This document shows, piece after piece, positions 1-5,304 of a DNA stretch of 5,304 nt. The notes under the pieces are model-generated. The model made no database searches. It saw nothing but the letters and a program-made list of their open reading frames with translations, and had not been told where the DNA came from. The position numbers and the translations under genes are program-made. Each line of letters opens with the position of its first letter. Positions within the stretch are counted from its first letter, which is position 1. This DNA is from Bifidobacterium breve (GTDB taxonomy: Bacteria; Bacteroidota; Bacteroidia; Chitinophagales; Chitinophagaceae), in contig CALPJR020000084.1 of assembly GCA_943323935.2 (NCBI GenBank), positions 1 to 5,304 of the forward strand, given 5' to 3'.

Positions 1-69
1 ATCTCCGTATTTAGCACTTACCGAAGTGTGGTGAAATATTTAAAAATGAAATTAGACGAACTTTATTAA
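1..69 (+). CDS. ftsX: Cell division protein FtsX, C-terminal end (partial)
   Basis: Frame 1 is open from the window edge to a TAA at 67-69 and encodes 22 residues, ending STYRSVVKYLKMKLDELY. This tail resembles the C-terminus of FtsX proteins of Bacteroidota, which place a short basic/acidic cytoplasmic tail after the last transmembrane helix of the permease fold. FtsX is the membrane half of the FtsEX complex, which uses ATP hydrolysis by FtsE to control septal peptidoglycan hydrolases during division. The identification rests on this short tail plus the following DUF3098 and uppP genes, which commonly sit after ftsX in this phylum. No transmembrane or periplasmic part is visible here. Only 10 nt separate its stop from the next start, so the two are probably co-transcribed. 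Confidence 0.8.
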   Translation: MSVFSTYRSVVKYLKMKLDELY

Positions 70-79
70 TCTATTATTT

Positions 80-319
80 ATGAAAGAAAAAAGCACAAAA
101 CGCTCTTTAGACCTATTTGGTAAATCCAATTACACTTGGATGATCATTGGCGCCGTATTGATTATTGTAGGCATGTTGTTAATGGCCGGAGGTAAAAGTT
201 TAGACCCAAATGTATTCAATGAAAATGAAGTGTATAGCTTTAGACGCATCACCCTTGCGCCATTGTGTATCATTGCTGGATTTATTGTAGAAATATACGC
301 TTTGTTTAAAAAAGCATAA
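80..319 (+). CDS. DUF3098 family small membrane protein
   Basis: This gene encodes a 79-residue protein with two predicted membrane helices, at about residues 18-36 (TWMIIGAVLIIVGMLLMAG) and 57-75. The N-terminus is basic (KEKSTKR) and leads into F13-GKSNY-T19. The short loop between the helices carries LDPNVFNENEVYSFRR (41-56), and the tail ends LFKKA. The F-x-K-x-NY start, the LMxGG motif after helix 1, the DP-x-x-FN segment and the RR before helix 2 match my recollection of the DUF3098 family. The length is usual for that family. The biochemical function is unknown. By position between ftsX and uppP, a role in division or cell-wall assembly is plausible but is inference. The ATG at 80 is the only sensible start, there is no Shine-Dalgarno sequence, and the leader is AT-rich. 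A strong terminator-like hairpin follows 17 nt after the stop. Confidence 0.85.
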   Translation: MKEKSTKRSLDLFGKSNYTWMIIGAVLIIVGMLLMAGGKSLDPNVFNENEVYSFRRITLAPLCIIAGFIVEIYALFKKA

Positions 320-336
320 ACTTGATTATACCTATT

Positions 337-364
337 AGAGCGATGCCTGCATCGCTCTTTTTTT
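337..364 (+). terminator. Rho-independent terminator after the ftsX-DUF3098 unit
   Basis: A perfect 9-bp stem, AGAGCGATG (337-345) and CATCGCTCT (350-358), encloses the loop CCTG and runs directly into seven Ts (358-364). The stem has five G:C pairs, which is strong against the AT-rich surroundings, and it is the best hairpin in the window. It follows the DUF3098 stop (317-319) and would end transcripts from ftsX and DUF3098. The last T lies only 11 nt before the uppP ATG, which leaves almost no room for a separate uppP promoter after it. The hairpin may therefore act as a partial terminator or attenuator rather than a complete stop. Confidence 0.85.
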
Positions 365-375
365 GAATACAAACT

Positions 376-1173
376 ATGAATACTTTACAAACAATTTTAA
401 TTGCCATCATTGAGGGTGTTACCGAATTTTTACCGATATCCAGTACGGCACATATGAAATTTGCCAACCCTTTTTTGGGCATTGCAGATAGTCCATTTGT
501 AGACCTTTATGAAATTGTGATTCAATTTGCTGCAATCCTTTCGGTGGTGGTGATCTATCGTAAAGCGTTCTTCAATTTCAAGGACTATCGTTTTTATTTA
601 AAATTACTCCTAGCAGTCTTACCAGCATTGCTTTTTGGCGCTTTACTTAAAAAATACATAGACGCTGTGTTAGATAATTTATGGGTGATTGCAACGGTCA
701 TGGTATTAGGTGGTATCGCTTTGATATTTATTGATCGTTATTTTAAAAAACAAGTCGCTCCTGTAGATCATGCACCAATTGAATTTAAGCAAGCATTTTG
801 GGTTGGATGTTTTCAAGTATTGGCGATTGTATTTCCAGGACTAAGCCGTAGTGCTGCCACCATTATTGGTGGTTTAAGTCAAAAATTAAGTAAGAAAGCT
901 GCTGCAGAATTTTCATTTTTTTTAGCTGTACCAACTATGCTTGCAGCTTCTGCAAAAAGTACATTAGATGTGTACCAAGACCACCCAGAAGTATTTGTGA
1001 CAGACAACTTAATCAATCTATGCATCGGAGGATTAGTGGCATTTGTTGTGGCATTGATCAGCGTTAAATTCTTTATTCAATTTGTCCAAAAAAGAGGCTT
1101 CGCTCTATTTGGTTGGTACAGAATTGCCTTAGGCTTATCCATGCTTGCATGGCTCTTCCTTCAAAAAGCTTAA
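376..1173 (+). CDS. uppP: Undecaprenyl-diphosphate phosphatase UppP (BacA family)
   Basis: UppP is an integral membrane enzyme that removes a phosphate from undecaprenyl diphosphate, giving the monophosphate carrier used for peptidoglycan and surface polysaccharide synthesis. Overproduction is known to raise bacitracin resistance. The 265-residue length is close to the family norm of about 270. Both catalytic signatures are present: the E-x-x-x-E motif (E13, E17) followed by PISSTAH (20-26) with the expected catalytic His26, and PGLSRSAAT (154-162) with the expected catalytic Arg158. Other conserved stretches are YEIVIQFAAILSVVVIYR (45-62) and FSFFLAVPTMLAAS (179-192). The protein is hydrophobic throughout, with about eight helices. 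The ATG at 376 gives the standard short N-terminus before the first motif; there is no Shine-Dalgarno sequence. The family's usual PISS(S/T)GH reads TAH here, a variant also found in some homologues, so activity is expected. It lies downstream of ftsX-DUF3098 across a terminator-like hairpin. Confidence 0.96.
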   Translation: MNTLQTILIAIIEGVTEFLPISSTAHMKFANPFLGIADSPFVDLYEIVIQFAAILSVVVIYRKAFFNFKDYRFYLKLLLAVLPALLFGALLKKYIDAVLDNLWVIATVMVLGGIALIFIDRYFKKQVAPVDHAPIEFKQAFWVGCFQVLAIVFPGLSRSAATIIGGLSQKLSKKAAAEFSFFLAVPTMLAASAKSTLDVYQDHPEVFVTDNLINLCIGGLVAFVVALISVKFFIQFVQKRGFALFGWYRIALGLSMLAWLFLQKA

Positions 1174-1200
1174 TGGATTTTAAGATACATTAGCATTTAT

Positions 1201-1211
1201 TCGTATTTTGA
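1201..1211 (+). promoter_or_regulatory. Possible Bacteroidota-type -7 element before the MFS gene
   Basis: TCGTATTTTGA lies in the 56-nt gap between uppP and the transporter gene, with its TA 26 nt before the ATG at 1230. TATTTTG resembles the Bacteroidota sigma -7 consensus TAnnTTTG with one spacer base missing. The same 11-nt word occurs at 5201-5211 before ruvC, again about 30 nt before a start codon. I see no convincing TTTG at the expected -33 distance, so this is only a candidate. The transporter may instead be read through from uppP. Confidence 0.3.
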
Positions 1212-1229
1212 GTGTAAACCCCTTGCAAT

Positions 1230-2540
1230 ATGCAAACTGCTTCTAAAAAAGTCATCAATGGTTGGGCCATGTACGATTGGGCCAACAGTGTTTATAGTCT
1301 TGTGATCTGCTCTACTATTTTCCCAGCTTTTTATGAGGCAGTTACAGGAGACGGCAATGAAAACACTTTAGTTGATAAAGTGACCATTGGGTCCTTCGAA
1401 TTCATCAACACTGCATTGTATAATTATGTATTGGCGATTGCATTTATAATTGTTGCAATCTTATCTCCACTCCTATCTTCCATTGCAGATTTCAAAGGGA
1501 ATAAAAAACAGTTTCTACGATTTTTTTGTACACTAGGTAGTGTAGCATGTTGTTGCCTTTATTTTTTTGATGCTGCACATATAGGATTAGGATTGATTGC
1601 CATGATCATTGCCTGTATTGGCTTTTGGAGCAGTTTAGTATTTTATAATTCCTATTTACCTGAAATTGCTGCACCAGAAGACCAAGACCGTGTGAGTGCA
1701 AGAGGATTTATGATGGGATATATTGGCGCTGTCATCTTACAATTAATTTGTTTTGTCTTTGTATTAAAACCAGACTTATTTGGAATCACTGTTGGCAAAG
1801 CTTCTCAAATTTCTTTTTTATTAGCTGGTATATGGTGGTTTGGTTTTGGACATTGGGCCATTACTAGATTACCTGCAAGTCAAAAAAACTTAAAAACAGA
1901 CCAATCAGATAATATTTTTGTAGGCGGCTATAAGGAACTGCATAAGGTTTGGTTGCAATTAAGAAAAATGCCTGTTTTAGACCGTTTTTTAGGTGCATTC
2001 TTCTTTTACAATATGGGCGTTCAAACAGTGATGCTAGCTGCCACATTATATGGGAAAAGTGAATTGAATATTCCTACAACCAATTTAATTATTGCCATTT
2101 TAATCATTCAATTAGTGGCTATTCCCGGCGCCATGCTCATGAGTAGAATGGCTGTAAAATTGGGCAATTTTAATACTTTAATGATTGCAGTATCCTTTTG
2201 GATCCTTATTTGTATCATTGGATATTATGTACCAAGAAATGGAATCACTGAATTTTATTGTTTAGCTACCATGGTTGGCTTTGTCATGGGTGGAATACAA
2301 TCTGTGAGCAGAAGTACTTATGCTAAACTCATGCCAGAAACAAAAGACACAGCCTCTTTCTTTAGCTTTTTTGATGTCACAGAAAAAATAGCCATTGTCA
2401 TTGGTATGTTTAGCTTTGGTTTTATCATTGAGTTAACAGGCTCACAAAAAAATGCAGTACTTGGATTATGTGTATTTTTTATCATTGGCTTAATTTTGTT
2501 GTATAGAACATCGGTAAAAAATAAACATGCAAATTTATAG
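1230..2540 (+). CDS. MFS transporter, UMF1 / ATG22-like family
   Basis: This is a 436-residue integral membrane protein with about 12 hydrophobic segments. It belongs to the UMF1 (unknown major facilitator) branch related to fungal vacuolar Atg22. Family marks are GWAMYDWANSVYSLVI (11-26) at the start of helix 1, SPLLSSIADFKGNKK (79-93) as the loop 2-3 MFS signature, YNSYLPEIAAPEDQDRVSAR (139-158) continuing into GFMMGYIGA, a cytoplasmic linker at about 213-250, and GGIQSVSRSTYAKLMPE (354-370) followed by FFSFFD (377-382) in the C-terminal half. Atg22 exports amino acids from yeast vacuoles. The substrate of bacterial UMF1 members is not established, so none is assigned here. The length is normal and the frame intact. 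The ATG at 1230 places the first motif at the usual distance. The last 14 nt overlap the downstream hydrolase gene, suggesting coupled translation and a shared function. Confidence 0.9.
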   Translation: MQTASKKVINGWAMYDWANSVYSLVICSTIFPAFYEAVTGDGNENTLVDKVTIGSFEFINTALYNYVLAIAFIIVAILSPLLSSIADFKGNKKQFLRFFCTLGSVACCCLYFFDAAHIGLGLIAMIIACIGFWSSLVFYNSYLPEIAAPEDQDRVSARGFMMGYIGAVILQLICFVFVLKPDLFGITVGKASQISFLLAGIWWFGFGHWAITRLPASQKNLKTDQSDNIFVGGYKELHKVWLQLRKMPVLDRFLGAFFFYNMGVQTVMLAATLYGKSELNIPTTNLIIAILIIQLVAIPGAMLMSRMAVKLGNFNTLMIAVSFWILICIIGYYVPRNGITEFYCLATMVGFVMGGIQSVSRSTYAKLMPETKDTASFFSFFDVTEKIAIVIGMFSFGFIIELTGSQKNAVLGLCVFFIIGLILLYRTSVKNKHANL

Positions 2541-3396
2541 TCTTCATACAGGTAATTTTAAATTAGATGGTGGTGCCATGTTTGGTGTGGTACCTAAATC
2601 TATTTGGAATAAGACCAATCCTGCGGACGAAAACAACTTATGTACTTGGGCACTTAGATGTATGTTAGTTGTATCAGGAGCGCGTAAGATATTAATTGAT
2701 ACAGGCATGGGTAATAAACAAGATGCAAAATTCTTTAGCCATTATCAACCAACTGAAACCAAAACGATTGCTGAAGCTTTGGCACAGTATGGATTCAAGC
2801 CAGAAGATATTACAGATGTGCTATTAACGCATTTACACTTTGACCATGTTGGTGGTGCTGTGCATGAAGATAACGGCTCCCTTCAATTGGCTTTACCCAA
2901 TGCAACCTATTGGGTAAGTGCCTCACATTGGGAGACAGCGACAAACCCAAATAGAAGAGAAAAAGCAAGCTTCCTAAAAGAAAATATTATGCCTCTAATG
3001 GAGAGTGGTCAATTGAAATTAATTGAGATACCACCGTTTAAAAGCGATACCAATTTACAAGAAATTCATTTTGCAGAAAATATCAGTTGTATTGTAGTCA
3101 ACGGACATACACAAGGCATGCTCTTACCTAAGATTCAATATGGCAATCATCAGATTGTGTATTTAGCAGACTTATTGCCTTCGGTAGGACATTTACCGAT
3201 TCCTTTTGTAATGGGCTATGATATGCAACCGCTTTTTACACTCAACGAAAAAGAACTTTTCTTAAACGAAGCATGTACCAAAAACTATACTTTATTTTTT
3301 GAACATGATTCAGTGAATGAATGCTGTGATTTACATGTAACTGAAAAAGGTATTAGAGCAAAGAATTGCTTTAGTTTAAATAGCTTGAAAAACTAA
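2527..3396 (+). CDS. MBL-fold metallo-hydrolase, lactonase-like
   Basis: This is a 289-residue cytoplasmic protein with no signal peptide and no membrane helices. It carries the full dinuclear-metal ligand set of the metallo-beta-lactamase fold: T101-HLHFDH-V108 (H102, H104, D106, H107), H194 in NGHTQG, D215 in YLAD and H260 in FFEHD. The N-terminal FKLDGGAMFGVVPKSIW (11-27) and ILIDTGMG (55-62) are typical of the branch containing AHL lactonases, YtnP-like and methyl-parathion-hydrolase-like enzymes. That relation suggests hydrolysis of a lactone or other ester, but the substrate cannot be read from the sequence, and a general MBL hydrolase is the safe call. The ATG at 2527 lies inside the transporter gene in another frame, 14 nt before that gene's stop. 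It is the natural start because GNFKLDGGAMFG follows at the expected distance. Its own stop sits in the right arm of a hairpin. Confidence 0.9.
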   Translation: MQIYSLHTGNFKLDGGAMFGVVPKSIWNKTNPADENNLCTWALRCMLVVSGARKILIDTGMGNKQDAKFFSHYQPTETKTIAEALAQYGFKPEDITDVLLTHLHFDHVGGAVHEDNGSLQLALPNATYWVSASHWETATNPNRREKASFLKENIMPLMESGQLKLIEIPPFKSDTNLQEIHFAENISCIVVNGHTQGMLLPKIQYGNHQIVYLADLLPSVGHLPIPFVMGYDMQPLFTLNEKELFLNEACTKNYTLFFEHDSVNECCDLHVTEKGIRAKNCFSLNSLKN

Positions 3397-3406
3397 AGCT
3401 TTATTT
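3368..3406 (+). terminator. Candidate terminator overlapping the hydrolase stop codon
   Basis: GCTTTAGTTT (3368-3377) and AAACTAAAGC (3390-3399) form a perfect 10-bp inverted repeat around a 12-nt loop, followed by TTTATTT. The TAA stop of the hydrolase (3394-3396) lies in the right arm, so the left arm is coding sequence. The stem has only three G:C pairs and the T-tract is interrupted, so it is much weaker than the hairpin at 337-364. The convergent minus-strand gene ends at 3444. For that strand the 47-nt gap (3397-3443) offers only a T-rich run, read on the minus strand across about 3425-3445, with an all-A/T inverted repeat, which is not a convincing terminator. Confidence 0.5.
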
Positions 3407-3443
3407 GTATCTATACATTGACCGAAAATAAAAAAATATTTAT

Positions 3444-4247
3444 TTAGGGGCTATCTACTTCAATTAATGAACTTAAAGGATACCTTAATCCTTCATAACT
3501 TTTCATATCCACTTTAATTGAGCCAACAATAATCGGTGTTTCTATTCTTATTGGAATATGATTCTCGTCGTCTGTAACCCAGATGGTCATGCGCTCTCCA
3601 CCATCAAACATCGAACCCTTCACAAGTAAAGGGGCTATTTTAATGGCTTTAAACTTGCCAAATTTAGTTTGTACAATTCCTTTACCTAAATATTTAAAAT
3701 AAGAAGGGAACAATTCATTGTCAAGGAAAAAATTTAAGTTGACTTTTTCATTGACTTCAAGATGTTGAAAATCTAAATTCCTTACAGCATACACAGCACT
3801 GATTACATCAAAAGTGCAATCTGCAGTTTTAAATGATTCACCTTTTTGGGTCATCACATGATTGCCCTTTTGATTAAATGTAAGGTTTTGGTTTTGATGA
3901 AAAGAACCCTCATTGATACTTCTACTAAAAAAATAAGGTAATAAAGATTTAGTATCTACGATGGATTCGTATTTATCCCGTACTTTAAAAATCCAATCAT
4001 ACCTGCGATTAGAATTTCCAGTAGCAGTCAATGCAAAAGCTGGTGCTCCCTCCCATTTAGTAGGTGTCACTTCAAATTGAGCGTCACCTGCATTTACATA
4101 CAACCCTATTACATTGTAAAAGATTGTGTAGGTAATTTTTTCACCTGTATTAAATGCAGTATTGGTTTGACTACAGATCTCTTTGGATTGCTTTGGCATC
4201 AAAGATAATAAAGTAGCCATCCAGATTTGAAAGAGGTGTAAAAACAT
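3444..4247 (-). CDS. DUF3108 domain-containing protein, probably exported
   Basis: This gene encodes 267 residues. The N-terminus is hydrophobic (about 2-17) and could be a signal peptide, although it lacks the usual Lys/Arg before the hydrophobic core. An in-frame TAG upstream rules out a longer start. The remainder fits DUF3108: GEKITYTIFYNVIGLYVNAG (35-54), YDWIFKVRDKYESIVD (83-98) with LLP at 102-104, FDVISAVYAVRNLDF (146-160), and WVTDDENHIPIRIE (223-236) with VGSIKVDMKSY at 241-251. The protein is rich in predicted beta strands, and proteins of this family are generally thought to sit in the periplasm or outer envelope. The molecular function is unknown. It begins 23 nt after the stop of the upstream membrane-protein gene on the same strand, so the two probably form an operon. 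M10 and M17 are possible shorter starts, but they would erode the signal-like segment. Confidence 0.85.
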   Translation of the reverse strand: MFLHLFQIWMATLLSLMPKQSKEICSQTNTAFNTGEKITYTIFYNVIGLYVNAGDAQFEVTPTKWEGAPAFALTATGNSNRRYDWIFKVRDKYESIVDTKSLLPYFFSRSINEGSFHQNQNLTFNQKGNHVMTQKGESFKTADCTFDVISAVYAVRNLDFQHLEVNEKVNLNFFLDNELFPSYFKYLGKGIVQTKFGKFKAIKIAPLLVKGSMFDGGERMTIWVTDDENHIPIRIETPIIVGSIKVDMKSYEGLRYPLSSLIEVDSP

Positions 4248-4270
4248 GAAGGGAGATATTGACTATAAAT

Positions 4271-5188
4271 TTATCGCTTTAATCTAAAACCAAGTAATAA
4301 AACAGCGCCTATGATAGAAGGAATTAAAAAATTAACAATCCAAATTAAAGTGGTTAGAGCAATAAGCATGATATCGTTCTGGTAGAATGGAGCCATTAAT
4401 AATAAAAACAATTGTCCCCGTATGACTAAATCGGTCAAACTAATTGCAGGAATCATACTTAAAAAAAATAATAAAGCCATGACCGAAATACTTAAATCCA
4501 TCCAACCAACTGGTATAGATAACATTTCTGCAGCCCAATTATATTGCAAAAGGTAGATGGAATAACGTGCCAATGCAAGGCCAAGTAATTTCCATTTTAA
4601 AGTAGCATCAATTTGTAAGAGATTGATTTTAGATAACCAGCCCTTTAAAGGTTGATTGTAAAAAAATAAAAACAATGCAATGCACGCACCAAAAGGTGCG
4701 ACCCATTTTAACCAAGGTAAAAAAGGAAGGTTCCAAAATAAGGCAAAGCATCCAAAACAAATCGTCATGATAATTTGCGCATAGGACGCCCAGGCCATTT
4801 GGGTAATACCTTTCAACTTAGTACCAGGTGCTAAAAATAATGTTCTACCCACATAGTCACCAGATCTTGCAGGTGTAAAGAATGAAAAAGCCTGTCCTAC
4901 TAAGACGGCCTTAAGTGCTTGTCCTATGTTGAAGGTATTTGTAGATGCAATAACAGACTTCCATTTAATAGCCTCGATCGTATAATTCAGCGTTAATAAA
5001 CAAGCCATCAGCAACCAGGCCGACCAATGGATTTTAGCCAATTGTACTTTTAAATCTGCTCCGTATTGATTTAAATTTTCATTTTGTAATACCTTATTGT
5101 AGATCGCAATAGCACAAATCACAAATAAGATGAATCCAATCAATTTATTTCCAAGAGAAAGTAGTGGCTTAAGTTTACTTGAATTCAT
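4271..5188 (-). CDS. LPG-synthase-TM / UPF0104 family membrane protein
   Basis: This is a 305-residue integral membrane protein with roughly eight helices (about 15-30, 56-70, 90-105, 130-152, 160-177, 203-218, 231-249 and 256-300 as one or two). Signatures are LNYTIEAIKWK (67-77), VGQAFSFFTPARSGDYVGR (97-115) and LTDLVIRGQ (251-259). These match the flippase-like membrane region shared with MprF/lysyl-phosphatidylglycerol synthases (PF03706). The soluble aminoacyl-transferase domain of MprF is absent, so this is not a lysyl-PG synthase despite the common database name. A role in moving or modifying a membrane lipid is inferred from the fold family only. The frame extends 9 nt further to a TTG at 5197-5195; I chose the ATG at 5188-5186 because it is the stronger codon and removes no conserved residue. 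It is followed by the DUF3108 gene and is divergent from ruvC. Confidence 0.88.
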   Translation of the reverse strand: MNSSKLKPLLSLGNKLIGFILFVICAIAIYNKVLQNENLNQYGADLKVQLAKIHWSAWLLMACLLTLNYTIEAIKWKSVIASTNTFNIGQALKAVLVGQAFSFFTPARSGDYVGRTLFLAPGTKLKGITQMAWASYAQIIMTICFGCFALFWNLPFLPWLKWVAPFGACIALFLFFYNQPLKGWLSKINLLQIDATLKWKLLGLALARYSIYLLQYNWAAEMLSIPVGWMDLSISVMALLFFLSMIPAISLTDLVIRGQLFLLLMAPFYQNDIMLIALTTLIWIVNFLIPSIIGAVLLLGFRLKR

Positions 5189-5200
5189 GTTTTGCAAAGA

Positions 5201-5211
5201 TCGTATTTTGA
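5201..5211 (+). promoter_or_regulatory. Possible ruvC promoter -7 element
   Basis: TCGTATTTTGA lies in the 46-nt gap between the divergent membrane-protein gene and ruvC. TATTTTG (5204-5210) resembles the Bacteroidota -7 consensus TAnnTTTG with a spacer one base short. A TTG at 5179-5181, 22 nt upstream, could serve as the -33 element and would lie inside the divergent gene's 5' end. Transcription starting about 7 nt downstream would give a leader of under 20 nt before the ATG at 5235. TAACTTTA (5223-5230) also resembles the consensus but is too close to the start codon. The divergent gene must have its own promoter in the same short space, where minus-strand GATCTTTG (5202-5195) is a weak candidate. 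Confidence 0.35.
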
Positions 5212-5234
5212 AGGGATATCTGTAACTTTATCCC

Positions 5235-5304
5235 ATGTCAAAAACACCAATCATTTTAGGTATTGATCCTGGAACGCAGATTTTGGGCTATGCAGTTTTA
5301 CAAG
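5235..5304 (+). CDS. ruvC: Holliday-junction endonuclease RuvC, N-terminal part
   Basis: The ATG at 5235 opens a frame that runs off the window end after 23 residues. PIILGIDPGTQILGYAVLQ (residues 5-23) is the RuvC N-terminal signature: the first beta strand carries the catalytic Asp (D11 here, equivalent to Asp7 of the E. coli enzyme) in GIDPGT, followed by the conserved GYAVL strand. RuvC is a dimeric, Mg-dependent nuclease that cuts Holliday junctions bound by RuvAB during recombinational repair. The other three acidic catalytic residues lie beyond the window. The start is secure because only three residues precede the conserved strand. It is divergent from the minus-strand envelope pair and probably independently transcribed. 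Confidence 0.93.
   Translation, partial: MSKTPIILGIDPGTQILGYAVLQ

Noticed and set aside
130..372. An 80-codon minus-strand open frame over the DUF3098 gene and terminator.
   Set aside because: It is antisense to a recognisable conserved gene, its product resembles no known family, and it runs across the hairpin. It is a shadow frame.
911..923. A run of eight Ts in uppP (916-923), with seven-T runs in the MFS gene, as possible phase-variation tracts.
   Set aside because: The runs encode Phe/Leu codons expected in membrane helices of an AT-rich genome. All frames are intact, and housekeeping genes are unlikely phase-variable loci.
1864..2046. A 60-codon minus-strand open frame inside the MFS gene.
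   Set aside because: It lies wholly within the well-supported transporter gene, is short and matches no family known to me.
4271..5188. Calling the minus-strand membrane protein a lysyl-phosphatidylglycerol synthase (MprF).
   Set aside because: Only the membrane region is present; at 305 residues it lacks the soluble lysyl-transferase domain needed for that reaction.
5195..5197. TTG as the start of the LPG-synthase-TM gene.
   Set aside because: An ATG lies three codons downstream, the extra residues are not conserved-looking, and the TTG would crowd the divergent promoter region further. It cannot be fully excluded.
1..5304. A hidden defence, phage, CRISPR or mobile system.
   Set aside because: I found no direct-repeat arrays, transposase, integrase, nuclease-toxin pair or terminal inverted repeats. 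The window is filled by intact, mostly recognisable chromosomal genes with short spacers.

Overview
The window looks like an ordinary chromosomal segment from a member of the Bacteroidota, probably near Chitinophagaceae. The grounds are AT-rich DNA, an ftsX tail followed by a DUF3098 gene and uppP (a pairing typical of this phylum), no Shine-Dalgarno sequences before the starts, and protein families (UMF1-type MFS, DUF3108, LPG-synthase-TM) in their Bacteroidota-like forms. The family-level placement is inference from memory of protein style. No database search was run.

Layout: positions 1-69 are the last codons of ftsX. A small two-helix membrane protein gene (DUF3098, 80-319) follows after 10 nt. 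A strong hairpin plus T-run at 337-364 sits just before uppP (376-1173), the undecaprenyl-diphosphate phosphatase gene. After a 56-nt gap comes a UMF1/ATG22-like MFS transporter (1230-2540). Its last 14 nt overlap the start of a metallo-beta-lactamase-fold hydrolase (2527-3396), so the two are very likely translationally coupled. This plus-strand block meets a minus-strand pair head-on at 3397-3443: a DUF3108 protein (4247-3444) and, upstream of it, an LPG-synthase-TM/UPF0104 membrane protein (5188-4271). Divergent from that pair, across 46 nt, is the start of ruvC (5235 to the window edge), the Holliday-junction resolvase.

How the genes relate: ftsX, DUF3098 and uppP form a division and envelope block (septal peptidoglycan control plus recycling of the lipid carrier for wall synthesis). 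The transporter and hydrolase form a second unit of unknown substrate. The minus-strand pair is a likely two-gene operon with an envelope or lipid-related role of unknown detail. There are no tRNAs, rRNAs, CRISPR arrays, insertion sequences, phage genes or defence genes, and nothing that amounts to a new system. The points worth a second look are modest: the terminator-like hairpin almost touching uppP, the overlapping transporter/hydrolase pair, a repeated 11-nt promoter-like word, and the uncharacterised membrane and DUF proteins in conserved company. No gene-free stretch exceeds 60 nt.
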